Shown here one piece after another: positions 43,035-51,208 of a stretch of DNA of 64,000 nt (within the stretch, counting starts at the first letter, position 1; every line of letters begins with the position of its first letter). The stretch is taken from assembly GCF_021390575.1 (NCBI RefSeq), contig NZ_JAJEJQ010000003.1:488001-552000 (forward strand), read 5' to 3'. Origin of the DNA: Paraburkholderia adhaesiva (lineage in GTDB: Bacteria > Pseudomonadota > Gammaproteobacteria > Burkholderiales > Burkholderiaceae). The notes under the pieces are model-generated. The model had not been told where the DNA came from, did no database searches, and worked only from the letters and a program-made list of their open reading frames with translations. The translations under genes were made by a program, and so were the position numbers.

Positions 43035-44195
43035 TCAGCTCTGGCTTGCCTGAGGCACGTACTGATTGCCGACCAGTTCACCGACCGGACCCGACAGCGG
43101 TGCGGTTCGCGCCGCCGCATCGTTGCCAATGCCAAGGCGCGGAAACACGAGTTCCGCGAAGCGATACGATTCTTCGAGGTGCGGATAACCGGACAGAATA
43201 AACGTCTCGATGCCAAGTTCCTGGTATTCGCGCATCCGCGCCGCGACCTGCTCCGCGCTGCCGACGAGGGCGGTGCCTGCGCCCCCGCGCACCAGCCCCA
43301 CGCCGGCCCACAAATTCGGATAGACCTCGAGCGTCTCGCGCGAGCCACGACGGCCGCCGTGCAGCGCGGCCATCCGGCGCTGCCCCTCGGAGTCCATGTT
43401 CGCGAACGCTTGTTGCGCACGGGCGATCGTGTCGTCGTCGAGCCGGCTGATCAGGCGTTCTGCGTCCTGCCACGCTTCCTCTTCCGTTTCCCGAACGATC
43501 ACGTGCAAGCGGATTCCAAACTTCAGTTGACGGCCGCGCGCCGCTGCATGTGCGCGCACGTCGGCGATTTTCTTTGCGACCGCGTCGGGTGGTTCGCCCC
43601 AGGTCAGGTACGTATCGACGTGTTCGGCCGCGATCTGATGCGCGGCAGGCGATGAGCCACCAAACCACAACGGCGGATGTGGACGCTGAACACTCGGATA
43701 GAGCAGCTTGCCGCCCTTCGAGCTCAGATGTTGTCCCGACCAGTCCACGCTGCCGCCTTCATGCGCCGTGTTCAGCAGACCGCGCCAGATGTTGAGAAAT
43801 TCGTCGGTGATTTCGTAGCGGGTATCGTGATCGGCGAAAATGCCATCGCCCTCTAGTTCGCCGGCGTCCCCACCTGTGACGATGTTGATCCGCAGACGAC
43901 CGCCCGAGAGCCGGTCGAAGGTGGCCGCCATGCGAGCGGACAGACCCGGCGACGACAGACCCGGACGGATCGCAACGAGGAATTTAAGGCGCCGCGTCAC
44001 AGGGATGAGGCTCGATGCTACGACCCACGCGTCTTCGCACGAGCGGCCTGTCGGCAGCAGCACGCCTTCGTAGCCGAGCGTGTCCGCGGCGATAGCGACC
44101 TGCCGGAAATAATCGTAGTTCGCAACGCGTGCGCCTTCGGAGGTCCCGAGATAGCGGCTGTCGCCGTGTGTCGGGATAAACCAGAACACATTAAT
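43035..44195 (-). CDS. ssuD: FMNH2-dependent alkanesulfonate monooxygenase with a non-ATG start
   Basis: A 386-residue flavin monooxygenase that splits sulfonates to aldehyde and sulfite. Motifs include NVFWFIPTHGDSRYLGT, GYEGVLLPTGRSCEDAW, VAIRPGLSSPGLSARMAATFDRLSGGR, NIVTGGDAGELEGDG and LFPRLGIG-like end. SsuD proteins normally start MNVFWF or similar. Here the codon before AAT-GTG-TTC is ATT (44195-44193), with AGGA spaced six bases upstream as if for a start. Alternatives are GTG at 44189 or TTG at 44309, the latter adding 38 residues unlike the family. No in-frame ATG is available. It heads the D-C-B part of the operon. Confidence 0.88.
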   Translation of the reverse strand: MNVFWFIPTHGDSRYLGTSEGARVANYDYFRQVAIAADTLGYEGVLLPTGRSCEDAWVVASSLIPVTRRLKFLVAIRPGLSSPGLSARMAATFDRLSGGRLRINIVTGGDAGELEGDGIFADHDTRYEITDEFLNIWRGLLNTAHEGGSVDWSGQHLSSKGGKLLYPSVQRPHPPLWFGGSSPAAHQIAAEHVDTYLTWGEPPDAVAKKIADVRAHAAARGRQLKFGIRLHVIVRETEEEAWQDAERLISRLDDDTIARAQQAFANMDSEGQRRMAALHGGRRGSRETLEVYPNLWAGVGLVRGGAGTALVGSAEQVAARMREYQELGIETFILSGYPHLEESYRFAELVFPRLGIGNDAAARTAPLSGPVGELVGNQYVPQASQS

Positions 44196-44609
44196 TCGTA
44201 TTCCTGTGTATTGGGTTGCGAGAAATTGAGGTGCGTGGAACGGCTGAAACACGCGCAGGGTGGGTCTGTTGGATGAGCTTGCCAGCCGCTTTGGTTTAGC
44301 TGCGCTCAACGCAGCCGACGCACGGCGTAACGACCCGGTTACTCCTTTGGGAGGAGTGTATGTGCGCAGACCGCATTTCTAAACGAAGGTTTTCTGCTTT
44401 GCTTTTCGTCGCGGAGATGGATGCGAGACCAGATAAAGTCGATGACTTTCGATCAGGCCACGTTTTATCGGGAACCGCGCTGGGCAGTCGCGTGGCTAAC
44501 GGGCAGCGTCGCGCCCGCATAGACAGGCGTGGTGACGTGTCCGCTCATGTTTAGTAAGACCAGACGCCGAAACCACTCCGCCGGAAACGTAGTACGAACG
44601 TTCGGTACG
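44196..44609. other. Promoter region of ssuD and end of the galactoside operon
   Basis: No gene is supported. It must contain the ssuD promoter, where a CysB- or Cbl-type activator site would be expected in this group; I could not define one by eye. The right end holds the 3' tail of the galactoside operon. Confidence 0.35.
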
Positions 44610-45461
44610 TTACCCTTTGGTCGCACCAAACGTGAGTCCGGCAACGAAGTGCTTCTGCATGGCGAAGAACATCACGACGGACGGCAGCGCAGCGAGTATC
44701 GATCCTGCCGAAACCAGATTCCACGCCGTCGTCCATTGTCCCTTGAGTGCTGCGACGCCCACCGTAATGGGCGCGGCATCGTCGCCTTGCGTGAGGCACA
44801 GGGCCCAGAAATAGTCGTTCCATACAAACGTGAAGACGAGGATGGCGAGTGCCGCGAGCGCCGGGCGGATCAGCGGCAGCACGATCCGGAAGAAGACGTG
44901 CCACTCGTTCGCGCCTTCTATGCGAGCGGCTTCGACGAGTTCGAACGGCAACTGTTTGATGAAATTACGCAGGAAGAGGGCGCAGAATCCGGTCTGAAAC
45001 GAGAGATGAAAGAGGATCAGCCCGCCCACCGTGTTGTAAAGCCCGAGCTGAAGCGAGAGGCTGCGCACCGGGATCATGAGGACCTGAATCGGCACGAAAT
45101 TGCCCGCGACGAACGTGGCGAAGAGCGCCGTGTTGCCAGGAAAACGGTAGATAGCGAGCGCGAAACCCGCCATGGCGGCCAGCGCGATCGAACACGCCAC
45201 GGCAGGTAGCGTGATCTGCACGCTGTTCCAGAAGTAGTGAAGCATGGGCGAGGTGGTGAGCGCTTCGCGGTAGTTGTCGAAGAGCGCGAAGTGTCGCGGC
45301 CAGCCCCAATAATTACCTTCACTGAGTTCTTCGGACGAGCGCACGGACGTCACCATCACCGCGAGCAGGGGTAGCAGCCAGATCAGCAGCGCGAGGGGCA
45401 ACGTGAGCTTGTATGCACGGCGCGATACGGGCTTCCATTTGTTGACGGGCATCGGAAACAT
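44610..45461 (-). CDS. Carbohydrate ABC transporter permease, MalG type
   Basis: A 283-residue inner-membrane protein, the last gene of the operon, with AAGGAG before ATG 45461. It has six helices and the EAA loop LPFELVEAARIEGANEWHVFFRIVLPLIRPALAAL. The C-terminal FFAMQKHFVAGLTFGATKG is the standard MalG-family ending. It forms the import channel with the permease encoded just upstream, ten bases away. Confidence 0.94.
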   Translation of the reverse strand: MFPMPVNKWKPVSRRAYKLTLPLALLIWLLPLLAVMVTSVRSSEELSEGNYWGWPRHFALFDNYREALTTSPMLHYFWNSVQITLPAVACSIALAAMAGFALAIYRFPGNTALFATFVAGNFVPIQVLMIPVRSLSLQLGLYNTVGGLILFHLSFQTGFCALFLRNFIKQLPFELVEAARIEGANEWHVFFRIVLPLIRPALAALAILVFTFVWNDYFWALCLTQGDDAAPITVGVAALKGQWTTAWNLVSAGSILAALPSVVMFFAMQKHFVAGLTFGATKG

Positions 45462-45471
45462 GGTGAACTCC

Positions 45472-46455
45472 TTAGCGCTCGTTTCTGATGAGGTGACGCA
45501 GGTGGTAAATGATGTAGACCAGCATGATGGCGAACAGCACGACGGCAATCGCTGCCGAGTAGCCGAGCCGGTAGTATTTCACTGCCTGGTCGTACATGAA
45601 GTAGGCGAGCACCGTCGAGCTTTCGAAGGGGCCGCCGCCCGTCATGACCGAAATGAGGTCGAAGCTTCGCAGCGCGCCGATTACCGTGACGACCACCGCC
45701 ATGAACGTCGTGGGCCGCAACTGCGGCAGGATGACGTGCCACAGCATCGACCAGCCTTTCGCGCCTTCCATGCGTGCGGCTTCTATCTGCTCGCTGTTGA
45801 GGGTGGTGAGGCCGGTGAGGTAGAGGATCATGCAATACGCGGTTTGCGGCCACAGCGCGGCCAGGATGATGCCGGGCGTGGCGAGGCGCGCGTCGCCCAG
45901 AACGGGAATGCCGTGGCCGAGCATCAGGGCGAGTAGACCGAACGTGGGATCGTAGAACCACGCAAAGATCAGACCGACCACGACGCCAGAGAGCACGAAC
46001 GGTGCGAAGAACAGTGATTTGACGAGGCGGATGCCCGCAACGTGCTGATTCAGATACAACGCGATGGCAAGACCCGCGGGTGGTGCCAGCAGAAATAGCA
46101 CGAGCCAGATCAGGTTATTCCGGAGCGCCGTGTAAAACGTCGGCGCGTGAAAGAGCTCCACGTAATTCGCGAGACCGACGAACGACGCCGGGCTCATGCC
46201 GTCCCAGTTGTAGAGGCTCAGACGCAATGTCGAAAGAATGGGCCAGACCACATAGATCGCGACCATCACGCACGCTGGCGCGAGAAACAGGAACGCGGCG
46301 CGCCGCTGGCGGCGTGCGGTAGGCGTCACCCGGCGACGCCGGTGGCCGCCGGGTGACGCCGCGCCTGGCGTACGGGAGCGGTCGCCCGATGAGCCCGCAG
46401 GTCCGGCGGAGGGATGCGCAGGGCCGTCGGCGCGATGGGTGACGGAGTGAGACAC
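45472..46455 (-). CDS. Carbohydrate ABC transporter permease, MalF type
   Basis: A 327-residue membrane protein. A Pro/Gly/Arg-rich N-terminal tail of ~50 residues precedes the first helix (AAFLFLAPACVMVAIYVVWPIL). The EAA loop is LNSEQIEAARMEGAKGWSMLWHVILPQLRPTTFM, and the LNQHVAGIRLVKSLFFAPFVLSGVVVGLIF stretch is typical of LacF/UgpA permeases. The unusual tail has no family counterpart I know; a start nearer residue 45 cannot be excluded. Confidence 0.92.
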   Translation of the reverse strand: MSHSVTHRADGPAHPSAGPAGSSGDRSRTPGAASPGGHRRRRVTPTARRQRRAAFLFLAPACVMVAIYVVWPILSTLRLSLYNWDGMSPASFVGLANYVELFHAPTFYTALRNNLIWLVLFLLAPPAGLAIALYLNQHVAGIRLVKSLFFAPFVLSGVVVGLIFAWFYDPTFGLLALMLGHGIPVLGDARLATPGIILAALWPQTAYCMILYLTGLTTLNSEQIEAARMEGAKGWSMLWHVILPQLRPTTFMAVVVTVIGALRSFDLISVMTGGGPFESSTVLAYFMYDQAVKYYRLGYSAAIAVVLFAIMLVYIIYHLRHLIRNER

Positions 46456-46512
46456 GGATGCCCTCCAGGTTAAAACTGGCGGCGGCTCGCTGCGTCGCGA
46501 GCCGCCGCGTGC

Positions 46513-47766
46513 TTACTTCTTGTAGATGCGTTGCCGCGTCTGTTCGAGCTGCGCGAGAATCGAATCGATTTTCGTCGGGTCGGCGACGAACTGCTGCATG
46601 CCTTTCATGCCTTCGTCGGCCATTTCTTTGGTCATATCGCGGTCGTAGAACTGCGCAATGCCGCCCCTCGTGCTCGACAAAATCTGGAATCCAATCTTCG
46701 AGATCGGCTCATCGGGTTCAGGCGACTTGCTGTTTGCCGAAAGCGAGCCGAGGCCTTTCGCGAGCTTGTCGCCGATTTCAGGTGTTTGCGTGAACGCGAG
46801 GAACGCATGCGCGGCGGCCTTGTTCTTGGCTTTCGACGGGATGTGCAGCGATTCGACCGGGCCGTCTTCGGCGGTCGGCACGCTGGCGTCGATGATCGGG
46901 AACCGGAAGAAGCCCATGACCGGCTTCATGTTCGGCGGAAAGCCGCCGGTGATGAAGGTGCCCATCAGCATCATTGCCGCTTTGCCCTGGAAGAGGAACG
47001 GCTGTGCGGCATCGAGATCGTAGGATAGCGAGTTATCGATGAAGTAGCCGTCGTCAATCAGTTGCTTCCACGTCGTGTAGACCTTTTTCACGCGCGGGTC
47101 GGTATAGGGAATTTCGCCGGCCATCAGCTTCTGATGAAACGCATTGCCGTTCAGGCGCAGGTCGAGGTAATCGAACCAGCCGGCCAGCGTCCATGCGTCG
47201 CGTCCACCCACCGCAATCGGCGTGATGCCTGCGGCCTTGAGCTTCTTGCTGGCGTCAAGGAATTCATTCCACGTCTTCGGCTCACTCGTAATGCCAGCCT
47301 TCTCGAACAGGTCCTTGCGATAGAACATCCCCCACGCGTAATAAACGGTCGGCGCCGCGTACGGCTTGCCCATGTACGTCGAGGCTTCCTTCGTCGACGC
47401 GTACATGCTGTCCCAGTTGTTCTTCGCCCAGTCCGCGGAAAGGTCTTCAAAAAGGCCTCGCTTCGCGTAGTACGCCATGCGTTCGCCGTCGTGCCAGTTC
47501 ACGATGTCGGGCGGCGCGGTCGTGAGCCAGGCTGGCAATTGCACCTTGTACGCTTCCTCATCGACGAAGGAGACTTTCACGTCGGTGCCCGGGTGCGCCT
47601 TCTTGAACTCATTGATCACGTCGGTCCACACAGCGCGCTGGCTCGCGCCCTTGAACGCGATGTTCATCTCCAGCGTGTCGGCCTGCGCCTCTGTGGCGAC
47701 GCTGCCGGCGAGCGTGGCAGCCGCGAGCGCTACGGCGGCGAGCAGCGTACGGGGTTTGAGTCTCAT
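46513..47766 (-). CDS. Carbohydrate ABC transporter binding protein (family 1)
   Basis: A 417-residue secreted protein. The signal peptide ends near EAQADT (residue 30). The mature part matches sugar-binding family 1: INEFKKAHPGTDVKVSFVDEE, PPDIVNWHDGERMAYYAKRG, YYAWGMFYRKDLFEKAG, PIAVGGRDAWTLAGWFDYL and LFQGKAAMMLMGTFITG. With a GH42 beta-galactosidase in the operon the likely ligand is a beta-galactoside or galacto-oligosaccharide; that is inference from context. Confidence 0.92.
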   Translation of the reverse strand: MRLKPRTLLAAVALAAATLAGSVATEAQADTLEMNIAFKGASQRAVWTDVINEFKKAHPGTDVKVSFVDEEAYKVQLPAWLTTAPPDIVNWHDGERMAYYAKRGLFEDLSADWAKNNWDSMYASTKEASTYMGKPYAAPTVYYAWGMFYRKDLFEKAGITSEPKTWNEFLDASKKLKAAGITPIAVGGRDAWTLAGWFDYLDLRLNGNAFHQKLMAGEIPYTDPRVKKVYTTWKQLIDDGYFIDNSLSYDLDAAQPFLFQGKAAMMLMGTFITGGFPPNMKPVMGFFRFPIIDASVPTAEDGPVESLHIPSKAKNKAAAHAFLAFTQTPEIGDKLAKGLGSLSANSKSPEPDEPISKIGFQILSSTRGGIAQFYDRDMTKEMADEGMKGMQQFVADPTKIDSILAQLEQTRQRIYKK

Positions 47767-47824
47767 GCGTGTCTCCTTGGTATGCGTCGTTGTCGATGTT
47801 GCATGGGTGGGCTTGCGGATAGGC

Positions 47825-49831
47825 TCAAGGCGGATCGGTGCGATACGCCGAGACGCCTTGGGGGGCGATGGCTCGCGCGCCGATCACAAAGGCGTCGTTG
47901 GGTATCGTTGCAGCGAGGGTGTGGGTGTCGGGGCCGTAGTTGAACACCCACGTCAGGTTGCCTCGACGACTTACGCGTATCGCGTCGCCGAGCGCCACTG
48001 GTTCGAGGCCGGCTTCGCTCGCGATGCCGGCGAAGAGCATTTCGGTCGAGTTGTCGTCGAAGAGGCTCGCGAGGTAGTGGATCTTGCCGCGCTGGACCCA
48101 CGCGGGATGGTGATCCGCGAATCGCGCGCGCACTGCGATGCCGTTGCGCGCTCCGCCGTCGTCGCCCAGATCGAGCAGGTCACGCCAGTGGCGTGCGTAG
48201 CCGTTGCGCGCGACAGCGTTCCCGAAGGCCTCGAACGTGACGGGTTCGGTCACGCCGGGCCGCAGAGACTCGACGCGCCACACGCGCACGGGCAGCACTG
48301 ATGCCAGCGAGCCGGGCGGCAGCGTGGCGGGGATTTGCAAGTGCTCGTCCTTGGCACCGCTGCGTGGGCCGAGGATCACATGTGCGCCGGATTGCACAAG
48401 ACGCGCGGCAAAATCGTCCGGAACGACCGGCAGCGGCGGTACGACAATGAGGCGGTAGCCGTCGAGCGGCGCGTGCGCGGAGACGATGTCGACGTCGAAA
48501 CCGAGCGCGCGCAATGCCGAGTAATACTCAAACGCAAAACGGGGATAGTGAAAATCCGCGCCTTGCGGCTGGATCTCGAAGAGCCACTTCGCTTCGTAAT
48601 CGAACACGAGGGCAACGGGCGTTTTCACGTTGAAATCCGCGCTGCCTTGCGCGTCGAGCACGGTGCGAATTTCCGTCGCGACACGCGCCGCCTCCTCACC
48701 GCCGATATCGAGCCGGTTGTCCGGCGTGTTGAGTCCCGCGTGCATCTGCTCCTGCGCGAACGGTGCCTGTCGCCAGCGGAAATACGATACGCAGCCCGCG
48801 CCGTGCGCAAACGCCTCCCAGCTCCACAGCCGCACCATGCCGGGTAGCGGCGCCGGATTCCAGTGCGCCCAGTTCACTGGGCCGGGCTGCTGTTCCATGA
48901 CCCAGAACGGCAATCTGGACATGCCGCGATAGAGGTCGTGATTGAACGACGCGAAATCCGGGTGCCCCGTGCGTAGATAACGCGCCTTCACCTCGGGTGC
49001 GTACCACTGTTCTTCGAGTGCGCCGAGCGGGTAGCTGTCCCACGTCGCGATGTCGAGATCGGCGGCGACCTTGTAGTGGTCGAACTCCGTGAAGAGTTGC
49101 ATGAAATTGTGCGCGACGCTGCGCCCCGGCGAATGCGCCCGGATGATGTCGACCTGCATGCGGTTATAACGCTGCACTTCATCGGAAGCGAAACGCCGGT
49201 AGTCGAGCCGATGCGACGGGTGCGCTTCGGTGACCGTTGCGACGGGCGCGTCGATTTCGTCGAAACTGCGGTACTCCATGCTCCAGAACACCGTTCCCCA
49301 GGCCGCGTTGAGCGCTTCGATCGTGCCGTAGCGACTTTTGAGCCACGCACGGAAGCGTTGCACGGCGGCGTCCGAATAACTGAGCACCGTCTGATGACAA
49401 CCGTATTCGTTATCGGTTTGCCAGTAAGCGATGGCGGGATGTTGGCCGTAGCGCGCGGCCACCGCCTCGCAGATGCGCCGCGAAGCTTCAAACCAGGCAG
49501 GCGAAGAAAAATCATAGTGACGGCGCGAGCCGAACGCGCGACGCCTTCCGTCCGCGCCCACCGGCAGGATCTCGGGGTGACGGTCAATCAGCCACTTCGG
49601 CGGCGTGGCCGTGGGCGTGCACATCACGATTTTCAGTCCCGCCGAGGCAAGCGTATCGATGGCCCGGTCGAGCCAGCCCCAGTCATACTCGCCGGGCGCG
49701 GGTTCGATTCGGCTCCAGGCGAATTCGGCTATCCGTACCTGCTCGATGCCGAGTTCCACCATGCGTGTGGCGTCGTCTCTCCACATGGATTCGGGCCAGT
49801 GCTCGGGGTAGTAGCAGACTCCAAGACGCAT
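47825..49831 (-). CDS. Beta-galactosidase, glycoside hydrolase family 42
   Basis: A 668-residue cytoplasmic enzyme. GAGGACACCCGG before ATG 49831 and the family start MRLGVCYYPEHWPESMW fix the start. The acid/base is Glu142 in QTDNEYGCH and the nucleophile Glu313 in VMEQQPGPVNW, one residue after the Thermus A4 enzyme pair (Glu141, Glu312). A trimerisation domain follows (LDGYRLIVVPPLPVVPDDF) and then the C-terminal beta domain. No signal peptide, so it splits galactosides after uptake by the neighbouring ABC system. It sits 24 bases after the ATPase gene. Confidence 0.95.
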   Translation of the reverse strand: MRLGVCYYPEHWPESMWRDDATRMVELGIEQVRIAEFAWSRIEPAPGEYDWGWLDRAIDTLASAGLKIVMCTPTATPPKWLIDRHPEILPVGADGRRRAFGSRRHYDFSSPAWFEASRRICEAVAARYGQHPAIAYWQTDNEYGCHQTVLSYSDAAVQRFRAWLKSRYGTIEALNAAWGTVFWSMEYRSFDEIDAPVATVTEAHPSHRLDYRRFASDEVQRYNRMQVDIIRAHSPGRSVAHNFMQLFTEFDHYKVAADLDIATWDSYPLGALEEQWYAPEVKARYLRTGHPDFASFNHDLYRGMSRLPFWVMEQQPGPVNWAHWNPAPLPGMVRLWSWEAFAHGAGCVSYFRWRQAPFAQEQMHAGLNTPDNRLDIGGEEAARVATEIRTVLDAQGSADFNVKTPVALVFDYEAKWLFEIQPQGADFHYPRFAFEYYSALRALGFDVDIVSAHAPLDGYRLIVVPPLPVVPDDFAARLVQSGAHVILGPRSGAKDEHLQIPATLPPGSLASVLPVRVWRVESLRPGVTEPVTFEAFGNAVARNGYARHWRDLLDLGDDGGARNGIAVRARFADHHPAWVQRGKIHYLASLFDDNSTEMLFAGIASEAGLEPVALGDAIRVSRRGNLTWVFNYGPDTHTLAATIPNDAFVIGARAIAPQGVSAYRTDPP

Positions 49832-49854
49832 CCGGGTGTCCTCGCGGTCGGTTG

Positions 49855-51018
49855 TCAGACGGGGTGTTCGATGGATTCGAGTGGGGCAATGGCGAAACCA
49901 TCGTCCCCGAATACATGGCACGCGGTGGCCGGCGCGCGAAACTGGGCGTTGTCACCGCTTTGAAGGCGGGCGTCGCCTGGCGCCTTGGCGATGAGCACAG
50001 TGCCGTCCGGCTGGTCCAGATGCACGTAGCTGTGCTCGCCGAGCGATTCGACAAGCGTGACCGTGCGCGCGAGCGTGAGCGCCGAAGGCGCGTCACGATC
50101 AAAGGCGCGCAGACCCGCAGGTTCGAGATGCTCGGGGCGCACACCGAGTGTGACGGGCGCGCCAACGGATGTGCGCCGTCCGTCGCGTGGCAGCGTCACG
50201 GATTCAGCGCTGCCCGCGAGCGTGAGCGTCACGCCGTTCGCGTCGATCGACGTGACGCTCGCCGGCAGAAAGTTCATGCGCGGCGAACCGATGAAGCCCG
50301 CGACGAAGCGGCTCGCGGGACGGTGATAGAGATCGAGCGGCGCACCGATCTGTGCGATGCTTCCGTATCTTTCGGTATCCTTACCGCTGTGCAGCAATAC
50401 GATTTTATCGGCGAGCGTCATCGCTTCGATCTGGTCGTGCGTGACGTAGACGACACTTGCGTTCGCAAATTGCTTGTGCAGGCGCGCGATTTCGATGCGC
50501 GTCTGACCGCGTAGTGTCGCATCGAGATTGGAGAGGGGTTCGTCGAAGAGGAATACGCCAGGCTCTCGTACGATCGCGCGGCCGATCGCCACGCGTTGAC
50601 GCTGCCCGCCGGAAAGTGCCTTTGGATAACGGTCGAGCAGCGCTTCGAGCTGCAGGATGTGCGCGGCTTCGCGTACTTTTCTATCGATGGCGGCCTTCGG
50701 CGTCTTCGCGAGCTTCAGGCCGAACGCCATGTTCTCGTACATGGTCATGTGCGGGAAGAGGGCGTAGCTCTGGAACACCATGGCGACGCCGCGCTGCGCG
50801 GCGCTCACGTCGTTCATGAGCTTGCCGCCGATCGAGATGTCGCCGTCGGTGACGTCCTCGAGGCCCGCGATCATCCTCAGCAGTGTGGACTTGCCGCAGC
50901 CGGAGGGCCCGAGAAAAACGCAGAATTCGTTCTTGCCGATCTCAAGGTTGACGTCGCGGATCACGGGTGCGTTATCGCCGTAAGCCTTCTGAACGCCGCG
51001 CAACGAGATGCTCGCCAT
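49855..51018 (-). CDS. Carbohydrate ABC transporter ATP-binding protein, UgpC/MalK type
   Basis: A 387-residue ATPase, first gene of the galactoside operon. Motifs: Walker A GPSGCGKST, Q-loop VFQSYALFPHMTMYENM, signature LSGGQRQRVAIGRAIV, Walker B VFLFDEPLSNLD and switch VTHDQIEAMTLADKI. The C-terminal ~150 residues form the TOBE regulatory domain (GVRPEHLEP). The start at 51018 matches the usual MASISLRGVQKAYGD opening; the longer frame upstream runs through the operator region. A palindrome TTAAGCGCTTAA lies 38 bases upstream. Confidence 0.94.
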   Translation of the reverse strand: MASISLRGVQKAYGDNAPVIRDVNLEIGKNEFCVFLGPSGCGKSTLLRMIAGLEDVTDGDISIGGKLMNDVSAAQRGVAMVFQSYALFPHMTMYENMAFGLKLAKTPKAAIDRKVREAAHILQLEALLDRYPKALSGGQRQRVAIGRAIVREPGVFLFDEPLSNLDATLRGQTRIEIARLHKQFANASVVYVTHDQIEAMTLADKIVLLHSGKDTERYGSIAQIGAPLDLYHRPASRFVAGFIGSPRMNFLPASVTSIDANGVTLTLAGSAESVTLPRDGRRTSVGAPVTLGVRPEHLEPAGLRAFDRDAPSALTLARTVTLVESLGEHSYVHLDQPDGTVLIAKAPGDARLQSGDNAQFRAPATACHVFGDDGFAIAPLESIEHPV

Positions 51019-51056
51019 CGTTCCGTCTCCATGTTTTAATCGGCACGAAGCGGAGA

Positions 51057-51068
51057 TTAAGCGCTTAA
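51057..51068. promoter_or_regulatory. LacI-type operator between the galactoside operon and its regulator
   Basis: TTAAGCGCTTAA is a perfect 12-base palindrome with the central CG pair typical of LacI/GalR-family sites. It lies between the divergent operon (ATG at 51018) and the LacI gene (ATG at 51209). The LacI protein is the evident binder; sugar would relieve repression. That pairing is inferred. Confidence 0.75.
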
Positions 51069-51208
51069 GCAGCGAGCCAGAAAAAATCGATCGCATGCGC
51101 GATCACTGGCTGGCTTGTCTCCGTGAATCGTTTTGATCGTCGTTCAATGGTGCGGTGCGCGGCTTGAACTGGCAAATGTTGAACTGCGCTCCCAAATATT
51201 GAGATTTC

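Noticed and set aside
44196..44309. 38-residue N-terminal extension of SsuD from a TTG start
   Set aside because: The extension is unlike SsuD proteins and the AGGA element fits the ATT at 44195 better.
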